64,000 nt of DNA from Triatoma infestans (Eukaryota > Arthropoda > Insecta > Hemiptera > Reduviidae): assembly GCA_011037195.1 (NCBI GenBank), contig JAAEAF010003568.1, forward strand, positions 1 to 64,000. Direction: 5' to 3'. A program made the translations under genes and the position numbers. Under the pieces are notes generated by a model that saw only the letters and a program-made list of their open reading frames with translations, did not search any database and was not told the DNA's origin. Positions 45,121 to 54,389 of this stretch are shown here, one piece after another (within the stretch, counting starts at the first letter, position 1; every line of letters starts with the position of its first letter).

Positions 45121-46320
45121 ATGAGTGTACTTAATAGATCCCAAATTATAAAGATATTAAGCGATAATAACCTTTCTGTTGGAGGCAATTTACTCCAATT
45201 ACGTAGACGTCTTGAAAAATATAATCTTTCCCCAAGCAATTCTTTCACTGACAAAATGTATAAGATTAATGGACAAGACATGGGCATCGACGCTGCTGTA
45301 GAATATTTACTTGCTCAGCAGCAATTAGCAAATCCTCCAATTAATAATCAACCTAGTCCCTTAAGGAATTTGCAATTAATCAATAGCTTACCTACCTTCG
45401 ATGGCGAAAATTCAGCCAAAGTGTCAGATTTCCTTGACCAAATTAGCCATTGTGCTAGCCTTTCTGGCTGGGACGACGCTGCTAAATTAGAAATATTAGC
45501 ACTTAGACTCTCAGGTTCTGCAAAAATATTTTATGACACCCAGAAAGCGGAATTACAACGCCAGGGTACAACTATAACGTATCCTCTAATTTCAGAGCGA
45601 CTTCTAGCCCGATTTCGTAAGGAAAAAACACCCTTAGTCCTCTTACAACAGATGACTAATATTCAGTCCTTGCCCACTGAGTCTCCTGAAACATTCGCGG
45701 ATAGGATTAGACATATCCAATCCGCCATTCATTTAAAAGCTCAAGCTAACCCACTCGAGGCCTTACAAGCAATTCTAGATAAACTGGCCACTGATGCATT
45801 CTTGAAGTCTCTTCCTCAACCGCTTCGTAATGAGGTGCGAACGAAGCTTCCTCAAAAATTAGATGAAGCACTTTCCTATGCCAATGCCCTAAAAGAAGTT
45901 CAGGCTTCTGAAACAAACCCCACAGTTTTCGCTGTAACTTCAAAAAATTCTAATCGTACACCTCCATCTCCTTGTCGTTACTGTGGACAAATACATTTCC
46001 ACAGAGAATGCCCACATCGTAATAAAAGCCAAAAGCCACAATTAAAACCAACTACCACTTGTAGAGTATTTAATGTAATAAAGAACAGACCTTGTCGCCA
46101 TTGTTCCGGTCCACATTTTGACGTGGATTGCACCAACAAATTTAGACCAAAACCTCGCACTAACTTTGGCAAAATGCCTAAGAATTTTAATTTTCCTAGA
46201 AATTTTAATCACAGAGCAAATAGTAATAATCGCTATAATAATAATAATCAATATTATAGTAATAATCATAGTCCTCGAATTAATTCAAACAATTCGCGAT
46301 TTAACCCTTATTCAGATTGA
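45121..46320 (+). CDS. Gag of the LTR retrotransposon
   Basis: A 399-residue capsid/nucleocapsid protein that would form the particle and bind RNA. I chose the ATG at 45121; the frame is open from 45079 but has no ATG earlier. Residues ~5-35 (SQIIKILSDNNL through LLQLRRRLEKY) resemble a SAP DNA-binding motif. A Ty3/gypsy-type capsid region follows, with FDGENSAKVSDFLDQI and ILALRLSGSAKIFYD. Two zinc knuckles of the form CX2CX3HX4C lie at ~285-297 and ~325-337. The tail is very Asn-rich (about residues 355-395). After the TGA at 46318 the same frame continues with a third knuckle; see the next entry. Minus-strand open frames here are shadows. Confidence 0.85.
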   Translation: MSVLNRSQIIKILSDNNLSVGGNLLQLRRRLEKYNLSPSNSFTDKMYKINGQDMGIDAAVEYLLAQQQLANPPINNQPSPLRNLQLINSLPTFDGENSAKVSDFLDQISHCASLSGWDDAAKLEILALRLSGSAKIFYDTQKAELQRQGTTITYPLISERLLARFRKEKTPLVLLQQMTNIQSLPTESPETFADRIRHIQSAIHLKAQANPLEALQAILDKLATDAFLKSLPQPLRNEVRTKLPQKLDEALSYANALKEVQASETNPTVFAVTSKNSNRTPPSPCRYCGQIHFHRECPHRNKSQKPQLKPTTTCRVFNVIKNRPCRHCSGPHFDVDCTNKFRPKPRTNFGKMPKNFNFPRNFNHRANSNNRYNNNNQYYSNNHSPRINSNNSRFNPYSD

Positions 46321-46440
46321 CCCCAGTATAGTCATAATAATAATAATGGTAATGAAACTAGCAATAACCTCCAAAATAGGCCCACTTGCCAATTTTGTTC
46401 TAAATGTGGACATACTGCTCGAACATGTTTCCAGATATAG
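46321..46440 (+). other. In-frame Gag extension with canonical CCHC knuckle
   Basis: Directly after the gag TGA the same frame is open for 39 codons to a TAG at 46438. It encodes an Asn-rich piece and then CQFCSKCGHTARTC, a textbook CX2CX4HX4C retroviral zinc knuckle. The protease frame overlaps it at -1. Either the TGA is a recent mutation or it is read through. Confidence 0.65.
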
Positions 46441-47201
46441 CCAAAGAACGGTTAAGCCCACAGCCGCTCTCACGAACGGCTGATGTTATGACCTTGGCTC
46501 TCATACCTGCTTTCACCAATTCTGATAATTTGTTAGTAAATTTAAGAATTGGCAAAAAATTTATTCGTGCCCTTGTAGACACTGGAGCTAGTCACAGCCT
46601 AGTGGATTCCAGTTTTTGTCGAAATAAGAACCTTCAGCATTCCAACATTATTTTAAAATCTCTGACTAACCAAGTAATACCTAATTATGGCATCACGTCC
46701 CTTCGTTTGCATGCGGACAATGTCGAAAATTCCAATTTTTCTGGCGAATTCATAGTTTCGCAATTAAAAGGCAATTTCCAATTAATACTTGGTAGAGATG
46801 TCCTTACATTAAATAGGGCAATTATTAATTTGCGCACACGTACACTAACGCTCAATAAATTCAACATTCCATTTTCAAATAGTGCTCAAACGCACCAAAT
46901 CAATTCGATTCAACAGCTACCCTTACCCAAAACCCTGCAGCTTCGCCACAAAATTATAGTGCCACCTCGCGCACACATAATACAAACACATACACTATAT
47001 ACAAAAATTCCTCTCGACACACAAATTCTGCTTACACAACACAATTCCTTACCTACGGGTCTCTACATGCCCAATTCTATCGTACATATTGCTAACAACA
47101 CATGCACCATAAACCTTATAAACACTACCTCACACGAAATTGCTATTCAAAAACACTTTCCAATCGCTCATATCGAATACGATTTTGAAACAGACTTATA
47201 G
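46404..47201 (+). CDS. Aspartic protease (start of Pol) of the LTR retrotransposon
   Basis: The frame is -1 relative to Gag and overlaps the knuckle extension by 37 bases, the usual arrangement for -1 frameshift expression; the ATG at 46404 may not be used. The active site is ALVDTGASHSLVD (Asp59-Thr-Gly-Ala in this frame). The second conserved protease segment, LILGRDVL, lies about 70 residues later, as expected. The remainder (about residues 160-265) is a diverged spacer. After the TAG at 47199 the frame continues as a pre-RT linker, so the stop may be a decay mutation. The enzyme would cleave the Gag-Pol polyprotein. Confidence 0.85.
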   Translation: MWTYCSNMFPDIAKERLSPQPLSRTADVMTLALIPAFTNSDNLLVNLRIGKKFIRALVDTGASHSLVDSSFCRNKNLQHSNIILKSLTNQVIPNYGITSLRLHADNVENSNFSGEFIVSQLKGNFQLILGRDVLTLNRAIINLRTRTLTLNKFNIPFSNSAQTHQINSIQQLPLPKTLQLRHKIIVPPRAHIIQTHTLYTKIPLDTQILLTQHNSLPTGLYMPNSIVHIANNTCTINLINTTSHEIAIQKHFPIAHIEYDFETDL

Positions 47202-47420
47202 ACTCACACCATAAACGCAGTACAATCTGCCAATCAAACTAACACAAACGAAATCGCTCTATTTCAACAAGAACTTCGCAACAAATTAACGCATCTCTCT
47301 TCTCAACAACAACAATAAGTTCTACATGCCCTCACTCCTTTTTATGACGCTTTCACACACGACAACAATTTCTTTCCACAAGATGAACACGTAAACTTGA
47401 TTGATGAAACTTTTATGTAA
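47202..47420 (+). pseudogene. Pre-RT linker of pol, broken
   Basis: Same frame as the protease: ELRNKLTHLSSQQQQ, a stop at 47319-47321, then VLHALTPFYDAFTHDNNFF and a stop at 47418. In Ty3/gypsy Pol a segment of this kind (short helices, then FAKDD-like acidic part) directly precedes RT. The RT fingers do not follow. Confidence 0.55.
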
Positions 47421-49500
47421 TGCAATGTTTAATAGTGATCTCTTTATTTAACACATTTTTCTTTCTGTTCCAGCGACGACGATTCAGTGCAGAAATTGAG
47501 AATTTTATCAAATATTTGACATTGACCTTGATTTTGTATAAATTTTTCATTATACCTAATATTAATAATTTATGTATTTTTTTTTTTTGCAGATTTAATG
47601 TCTAAAGCATAATGCCTATATAGTTTGATGTTTTGATGTTTATTTAAATATTCATATGTATCTAAATTTTTTCAGTTCGCCTTAAAAGAAAACTGCATTA
47701 CCTTATTTTTTTATATATTTGTCGATCTTTTGATTTATTAATCTAACATTTTTCTAATATTTCATTGTTTTCTTAATGTATGTTCAAGGTACCTAGAAAG
47801 CACAGCATAGCTGAATAGCTCTTGGATTACGACGGCCCAAATATGCATGCATACCCCACAAAGTAGCTACTTACCTTAATAACTTAATATTTACTTCAAT
47901 AGCAAAAAATGTCTTAGTTATAAGAGCTTTCCATAAAATTAAGTGTTCAGCAATATTTTAATTTAACATTAATTTAATTTAAAATTTCTCTTTCCAGAAT
48001 CAAACTTCTTCACAGCTACATCATTGCATGTGTATGCATGAATTGCATGTCTATGAATGTATGCATGAATTGCATGTCTATGAATGTTGCATGAAAATAG
48101 CATGTTAGCCATGTATTTATATATATATAAATTAATTTTGTGTTAAAAGAATTAGTTTCAGATCAAACATTCTACAAAAGGAATTGATACTAAACTTCGG
48201 ATTCCTCATAATCCTATAATCCTCCTACAAACACACATAAAACTAAACTAAATCAAACAAACTTTTAAACTAATAATGAATCGATGAATTCGCTACGTAT
48301 ACTAATATTACCCCAACCACACACTGAGTACGATCACAATTATAACCTATGATCATAGTAAATAAGACTACACAAACTGAAAATTATATATATCTGTTTG
48401 CAAATGCAACAGTTGTCGATGTACAACTAGGTTAACAATTTCTTCCACAAGATGAACACCAACTAACTGCACGTATTTCCAAAGGGAAATAACAAAAATA
48501 TACACAAATAAGCCTGCACATGCAGCAATTAATAAATTAGACATACAAATATTACTTCAAGATGGACAAGAAAAGGACGCCAACTGGACTTATTCCAAAT
48601 GGAATATTCACAAACTGCACAAATTTCCAAAGGGAAATAAACTTACACGACATTTCCAAAAGGAAATAAAATAACACCACAAATTTCCAAAGGGAAATTG
48701 ACTAACGACCCAACATTTCCAAATGGAAAGGGATCAACAACACAATATTTCCAAATGGAAATTGAAAACATACTTAATCACATAAACAAATCTTTAACTA
48801 AAATCTGAACACCTTATCTTACTAATTAGCTCTCTTCTAAAAACCTTATTCAATACCTTCCCTTCATTTTTTGTTTTGTTTTGTTTTAATGTATTTTTAT
48901 CACCACACTAATAAATAGATTTCGTGGTGCTATATATGTATTTTATTTAACTTGTTCATTTAAATTTTACTGCTTACTAAACTTATTTATTACTATAAAT
49001 TTTTCTGTAATGTATCTATAATTATTTTGAATTATTTAAGCAATTTTCGTTTATATAGAAACACTTCAAGAAAAACATATGCATTTTCGTTTATATAGAT
49101 TCATATTAACAAAAACACATATATGCATATAGAGTCACTTCAAGTACTCAAGAAATTACATCCATCACCATCACTCAGAAGCCTATATTGTCTACCCTTG
49201 CCAGTCACTTCTTCATCAGCAACACTCTCACTCGCCAAGCAGTGTTCGCCTATCATCCTACCACCACAGCAACGCTCACCCACTCACGCAGCGTTCGCTC
49301 GAGTATAAGATATCCAAACACACAGCAACGCTCACACCTTCAAGCAGCGTTTGCTCCTGAAGAAGATGACTGCAGCCTACAACACACAGCCACTTTGCAG
49401 AGGCTACACACACGCCTCTCACCTTACCAGAGGATAACCTTCAAGCCTCTACAACTCTAGATCACCTCCCAAATTTTTCGTGCCGAAAAATTTCTCCGGG
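47421..49500 (+). other. Non-coding interior of the LTR element
   Basis: No long frame. Contents, in order: a polypyrimidine/AG acceptor-like site near 47445-47474; direct repeats of TGCATGAATTGCATG at 48036-48085; a second copy of CCACAAGATGAACAC (47385 and 48444); seven near-palindromic ATTTCCAAAKGGAAAT words (48473-48760); and three 50-56-bp repeats with hairpin arms GCAACGCT/AGCGTT (49217-49360). Confidence 0.6.
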
Positions 49501-49511
49501 AGGGGGGATAA
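49497..49511 (+). promoter_or_regulatory. Polypurine tract before the 3' LTR
   Basis: CGGGAGGGGGGATAA ends exactly at the 3' LTR start. A purine block at this spot primes plus-strand DNA synthesis in LTR elements. Confidence 0.8.
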
Positions 49512-49949
49512 TGTGATGGATGCAAGAAACTTGAAATAATATTAAATTTTAAATGAATATAAATTATCAAAATAAGTTGCGAAGGGACCAGCCAGGTAAT
49601 ACGAATACCGTTACTAGGAATGTCCAAGAACCTTTATGGCTTTGTTCTGACCCCTTCTACTAACAAGGGAGGCACTAAACGGACAAAGAGAAGAAATATT
49701 TGAAGACAGACTCGTTCTAGCTACCAAAGTGAAAACATCAGAGCCATATCAAGTTTTAAGACTTATAATAATTAATTAACTTGTTGTTATTATTTTAGAG
49801 AATATATCTTTTGAAAAACAGTGTGACTACTTTATTATTACTAGTCTTCATTCTCTTTTAAAATTACAAACTTATAAGCCCTTTTCACTAAAACGCTCGT
49901 GCTACACACTACCACTACTACAAATACAACTCCACACCATTACATTACA
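49512..49949 (+). repeat. 3' LTR
   Basis: Same ends and body as the 5' LTR, 8 bp shorter. The ATAA duplication follows. Confidence 0.9.
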
Positions 49950-50830
49950 ATAATGTCTTTTTTAATATGGGGAACTCTTCCATACCTTCAATATCTGCTT
50001 TTGCTGTTGGTACATTGGGCTCTATCCAATGGGGATCATGCCAGACTCCTTTTGTAGGATTTGTGAGACAGAGGAAGAAACATGCATACATCTCATGACG
50101 GACAGGCTGGTTCAGGATCTTTGGTCGGAACAGAATGTCGGTGGAAGAGTTTAGCCTATGTCCTTCTAAGGTCCGATTTGTTCGGACTGGGGTAAAACTT
50201 GGGTGGGTGAAACTTGGGTCCGAACTTTTGATCCAGACCCGATAGTTGTTATTCTTTTTGGAGTAGATATAGGGACCCACAGAGGCTTTGAGTAGCGTAG
50301 TGTTTGGCACTCCTCTCTTTTGAATAATCATAATAATAATGTATATTGGGCTTTGTTTAATATGGGGAACTCTTCCATACCTTTAGTATCTGCTTTTGCG
50401 ATGGCGGAGAACGAATTATTTTCTAAAAATTGTCTGCATCATTATATGGTATATCGTTGGTTGGCATTACTCGCTTTATATTCTCTCTTTTGTGTAGCTT
50501 GGGCTACAAAAATCATGGTTGATGTCCAGGTGACTCTTATCGCCACAATTCACACATTTTTACATAGGCACTCGCGGAATATTCTCTTTTGGAGCGATCG
50601 CTTCCACATTGGTTGCACCTGCTATTTCTTTTGCATTGATCCTCAATATGGCCATATTGCAAGCATTTTCTACATTTGATGGTGATTCTGAACATATGTT
50701 TGTTCCTTTCAACTTACATAGTGAATATATATTCATAAAGAGCTATATAATTATTTACCCAAAGTTATGGAATATAAACGGGGAGATGCCGACATTTTTC
50801 CTTTCCATTATTCTAATAATATGAAATGGT
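49950..50830 (-). pseudogene. Non-LTR retrotransposon ORF1 (Gag-like) relic with tandem duplication
   Basis: On the minus strand from about 50700 down, a frame carries CRKCLQYGHIEDQC, an exact CX2CX4HX4C zinc knuckle, then CNQCGSDRSKREY, and (after a frame change) CVNCGDKSHLDINHDFC. Three knuckles in a row are typical of Jockey-type ORF1. Downstream is the 128-codon frame 50331-49945, and KADIEGMEEFPILKK at its end repeats an earlier KADT-GMEEFPILNK, which marks the ~390-bp tandem duplication. The relic continues beyond the LTR element at 43918-44437. Confidence 0.65.
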
Positions 50831-50834
50831 CCAG

Positions 50835-51185
50835 GAACTTCTATACTACATTCGGCCAGAGTTCAAAATAGAGACACCCCACTTACCTTTTTATATTTAT
50901 CCGTCTCGGAAAAATGATTTTTTTTTTCATAATATGCCACAGTACACTATAAACTAAAAAAAAAAAACAACAACAAAAAAGCACAAATTTCAAGCACTAT
51001 AATTATAAATTTTATTTTAAAAAATATATCAGTAAGACTAGGTATGAATGTTAGTAATGGCCGCCATATGGGTTCATAAGGCCACGAAGTTATGGACTGT
51101 TATTATATTGAAGCTATAAATATTTATTTCATGGATTTGAATATTGAGAGTATTAGAAAGTTTTAAAATAATTTTTACAAACATT
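50835..51185. other. AT-rich spacer
   Basis: No recognised feature. Confidence 0.4.
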
Positions 51186-51272
51186 TTGTATATTAGTAGT
51201 TGTGGTGGTTGGTTCCGCAGAGCTGGAAAGCATCAGAGACATTTTCCGTGGTAGCCTGCTTCATTTTGTGGT

Positions 51273-51310
51273 CATCGACCGGTTTCGGGCGTTCGCCCAT
51301 CTTCAGGATG
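51273..51310 (-). ncRNA. Hammerhead ribozyme (left palindrome arm)
   Basis: Minus strand: CATC, CTGAAGA, GGGCG-AA-CGCCC, GAAA, CCGG, TC, GATG. Identical fold to 18878-18915. Confidence 0.75.
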
Positions 51311-51428
51311 CGGTTTTCAGACAGTGTGACAACACAGACTTGCACAGAGCAACTTAGTTTCACACTAGTTAGTGTGAAACTAAGTTGCTCTGTGCAAGTC
51401 TGTGTTGTCACACTGTCTGAAAAAACGC

Positions 51429-51466
51429 ATCCTGAAGATGGGCGAACGCCCGAAACCGGTCGATGA
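51429..51466 (+). ncRNA. Hammerhead ribozyme (right palindrome arm)
   Basis: Plus strand, same elements as the left arm. Stem I CATC/GATG, stem II 5 pairs, minimal stem III, predicted cut after GGTC at 51462. Confidence 0.75.
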
Positions 51467-51538
51467 CCACAAAATGAAGCAGGCTACCACGGAAAATGTC
51501 TTATGATTTTGTATATTAGTGTTTATTTTTGTCAAGTG

Positions 51539-51735
51539 AAGGGATTAGCTCAATGGTTAGCATACCGGACTCCCACGCGGAGGTCACGAGTTCGAGTCCA
51601 GCTGTGCTGCTTTTTTTTCTCTTCTTCTGTAGATTTTCTCTTCCTAAGAGCCTCTACAGCTCACTGCCCGGTGATAGACAGTGTTGTCTGTAACGAGGCC
51701 GGCAGTCAGAAGAATTTTTTTTTGACAAGAGGTTC
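51539..51735 (+). mobile_element. tRNA-derived SINE, near-complete
   Basis: GGGATTAGCTCAATGG (A box) and GAGTTCGAGTCC (B box at about 51588-51599) are intact. The body contains AGATTTTCTCTTCCTAAGAG, CTCTACAGCTCACTGCCCGG and GAGGCCGGCAGTC. It lacks the TGACGCGCC end seen at 7678 and is followed by a T run. Best reference copy of this family in the window. Confidence 0.75.
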
Positions 51736-51739
51736 TTAA

Positions 51740-52734
51740 ATTATATAAATATTATGAATTAAATTTAAAAAATAATTAGTGTAGTATGTTTAAATTAAAC
51801 TATACATTTAGAGAGGCATTTATGATTAATTTGAAGTTAAGGAATTGTTATGAATTTAAGAAAATACATTTATAAGAACCCTATAGTAGTTGTCACCGGC
51901 TCGGAATAGCGTTCTTGTGATTCTAGTACACAAAAACTTAAAGGTGGATGATTATCTAAATCGAATGTCTAATTTTTTCTATTTAAGGAAATTAGGCAGT
52001 TCGTAGTAATGAACGGTGGATATGATTGGTTCTGGAAGGATGTATAGTGTGTAAGGTGAAAGCATGCAGTTTGCAGACAGCAAAGTGTTGTCATCATGTA
52101 AGTAATGTGGGGTTATATATTTTATTTCGAACTTTTGACCATGATTCAACTTTTGATTCGTGAGGACATAGTGGCAAAGGTAGCAAATTATAACAATATG
52201 CTTTTTATATTACTTCCGTTTTTTAAACTAATTTTCTATTTTATAATTAATTGGACAGGTCGATGACCACACAATTAAGCAGGCTATCGCGGAAATGTAT
52301 CTCTTGATGTTTTCTAGCTCTGCGGACTTAACCACAACATCTATTGTGGATTTATTAAATTTCATATATAAATTGAAGATATGAATGTTCTTTACATTCT
52401 TTTTTGTAATGGAGAAGCGTTTACCCCTTTGTTTATAAATTAAATTAGAGGATTAGAATATTCAACTGTCCTCCATATTTTGCCTTGATTTGAGTGAAGG
52501 ACCTAACAGGTTTTCCCTTTTGGTTTAGCGAAGTAGAAAGTGCCCATGCTTATAGCTAGACCATAGGACTGAATTAATTATTGTACACTTGAATAATTAA
52601 TTATTCTCAAATTGTAATCTAATTATAAGGTATTCATTAAATTTTAATAATTGATTGTTTTTATTTCCTACAGAATTTCGGGTAAATGAATTCTTAGAGG
52701 TGGTTCATATATTCTAATTAAAAATACTGTTAAA
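51740..52734. other. AT-rich spacer with a PLE module fragment
   Basis: 52255-52330 carries GGTCGATGACCACA, AGCAGGCTATCGCGGAAATG, a broken piece of the 51370 module without the ribozyme core. Confidence 0.5.
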
Positions 52735-52960
52735 TTTTTACTTTTTCTTAATTGTTATATGAGGAAGTAATGCGATGGTTTCAGTTTACCAAACAGATTT
52801 TTTACTCGTGTCTTGTGAATCAGAATAAATGTTTTTTAGAATTGATCTTTATCTCTCTCCCCCGTCCCTCTTCCTTGTGTGTGTGTGTGTGTGTGGTGTG
52901 TGTGTGTGTGTGTGTATACATTATATGCATTCATTCCTATGCATATATGTATGTGTAAAT
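52735..52960 (+). repeat. Family A head, truncated
   Basis: TTTTTACTTTTTCTTAATTG, GAGGAAGTAATGCGATGG and a (TG)n tract at 52876-52915. The rest is lost. Confidence 0.5.
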
Positions 52961-53132
52961 TAATGATTTACTATTTGCCGATGTTATCTTAGGCGCAAGA
53001 CATAGAGGACACTACCTATACGTTTAGGAAGTTAATAGAGGAATATGAGTGATGAATAAGACGGTAACGTTACCACTTTAAAGGGACGACTGTATATTTG
53101 GGTGATTATTGATGAAATAATTTCGATATAGC

Positions 53133-53619
53133 TGAAATGTATTGGCGATATTATGTTGTAGTTTGTAGTAGCTTGTGTGGCTTGAGCGGTTTTGTAAGTA
53201 TATATATGTTTAAGAGTGAAGTATTAGAAACAATCAAGAGATCACACTGTTTTTAAAATAGATATATTCTCTAAGTGAAATTAAGTTACTTTAAAATATC
53301 ACAATAATATGCTTATAACTTATAAGTATTCTGAAATTAATTGGAATAAACTCTTATGTTATAACTTATAACTGGCACAGTCCTGATGTGTTCTGCTTCG
53401 GTGTCTACAACAAACTATATTGAAGGAATGTCTTCTAATTGTTCGTTCAAATCTTCCCCTGTGAGAAGAAGGGGTACACAATGCTATCAAGTTCATGAAC
53501 TCTAAAAGACAGTAGTCTTCTACCTGAAATGTTCTTTTGCAAGGGAATGTCACACATTTTCATAATTTTGATTTTTTTTTCAAATTAAATATATTTTTAT
53601 ATTTCTTGCATCCATCACA
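53133..53619 (-). mobile_element. Solo LTR, minus strand
   Basis: Its minus-strand start, TGTGATGGATGCAAGAAAT at 53619, matches the other LTRs of the family. It ends ...CATTTCA at 53133. A perfect 4-bp duplication TAGC flanks it (53129-53132 and 53620-53623). Internally it is closer to the solo LTR at 34117 than to the 44438 element (CCCTTGCAAAAG, GTAGAAGA, CACATCAGGACTGTGCCAG). Confidence 0.85.
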
Positions 53620-53696
53620 TAGCGAACTGAATGAAGAAAATTTGTAGCATCTCTGAGACCTCGAAATTCTTATATAAACATACAAAAAAACAATAT

Positions 53697-54005
53697 AATA
53701 AGTTTGAGAAGGAGAAAAGTTGGGTTAGATAGATAAATAAACTAGAAGTAAAGCTGAACATTATAGAAAAGTAGCACAAACTGTCTGGACTTTAAAATGG
53801 TAGTGAGAGGTAAGAGAAAGGTAGATGACGCGTTGTGACTGTTGTATGAACTCGGCTGCAAGACTGTCGGTAGACTCCTCCCTATGGCTGACACGGCTGC
53901 CACTTTATTTCTCCCGCTGCCAAATTTCTCCCACTCTAGTCTGGCCTAAACTAGAGAGTAATCCTGTCTCTCTCTCTACTTTGGATCCCTCCCTTCAGAA
54001 CCTAT
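53697..54005 (+). repeat. Dispersed repeat C, copy 2
   Basis: Partner of 10175-10460; longer in the second half (GACACGGCTGCCACTTTATT, TCCCACTCTAGTCTGGCC). The final TTTGGATCCCTCCCTTC corresponds to TATGGATCCCTCTCTTC there. Confidence 0.55.
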
Positions 54006-54305
54006 AACAACAACAATACCAAAACCTTTACTTTTAATGCTGTCTAATTTCATACAATACGATATATGTATTTTCAGTATAAACTGGTCACGCTCGCAAT
54101 AATCTGTCATCAACAGTTTCTAATTTATCATATAAAAATTATATGATATAATACCTCTTCTGCCGCCATTTTGAGTTTTGTTTTGATAAAATGTTTATAT
54201 ACTAAGATTTACTAATAAGACTGGAGAATTTCCCAAAACTTCAAAAGGCAGTTTAGTTGTTGGTATATAAAAACCTTAGATCTGTTCTTATAAAGGGCAA
54301 TTTGT

Positions 54306-54350
54306 AATATATATATATATATAGTGTGTGTGTGTGTGTGTGTGTGTGTG

Positions 54351-54386
<36 letters not shown>
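54306..54386 (+). repeat. Compound microsatellite (TA)n(GT)n(GA)n
   Basis: Contiguous TA, GT and GA dinucleotide runs. Confidence 0.9.

Positions 54387-54389
<3 letters not shown>

Larger units (their letters stand above)
44438..49949 (+). mobile_element. LTR retrotransposon, Ty3/gypsy-like, RT/integrase-deleted
   Basis: Two LTRs (44438-44883 and 49512-49949) flank a 4.6-kb interior. A perfect 4-bp duplication ATAA lies at 44434-44437 and 49950-49953. Gag and protease are present, followed by the linker that normally precedes RT. No RT, RNase H or integrase motif (such as YMDD-type, HHCC or DDE) was seen in 47400-49500, which is only partly open. It would depend on enzymes from a relative. 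The LTRs are nearly identical except one short variable block, so insertion is recent. Solo LTRs of the same broad family are at 34117 and 53133. Confidence 0.85.
51238..51500. repeat. Near-perfect palindrome of two PLE terminal modules
   Basis: Arms 51238-51367 and 51370-51500 are complementary with very few mismatches and a 2-base spacer. The centre reads TTTCACACTA-GT-TAGTGTGAAA. Each arm holds a full hammerhead fold. The module also extends left to about 51203. Confidence 0.85.

Noticed and set aside
46118..46483. A 121-codon Ile-rich plus-strand frame
   Set aside because: Out-of-frame reading of the Asn-rich gag tail (AAT repeats read as ATA/ATT).
49123..49460. An env-like or accessory gene before the 3' LTR
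   Set aside because: Two overlapping short frames follow the 50-56-bp tandem repeat; no signal peptide, membrane segment or glycoprotein motif is seen.
50320..50679. A 119-codon plus-strand frame with hydrophobic stretches, like a small membrane protein
   Set aside because: The opposite strand encodes three zinc knuckles of a non-LTR ORF1, so the plus frame is a shadow.
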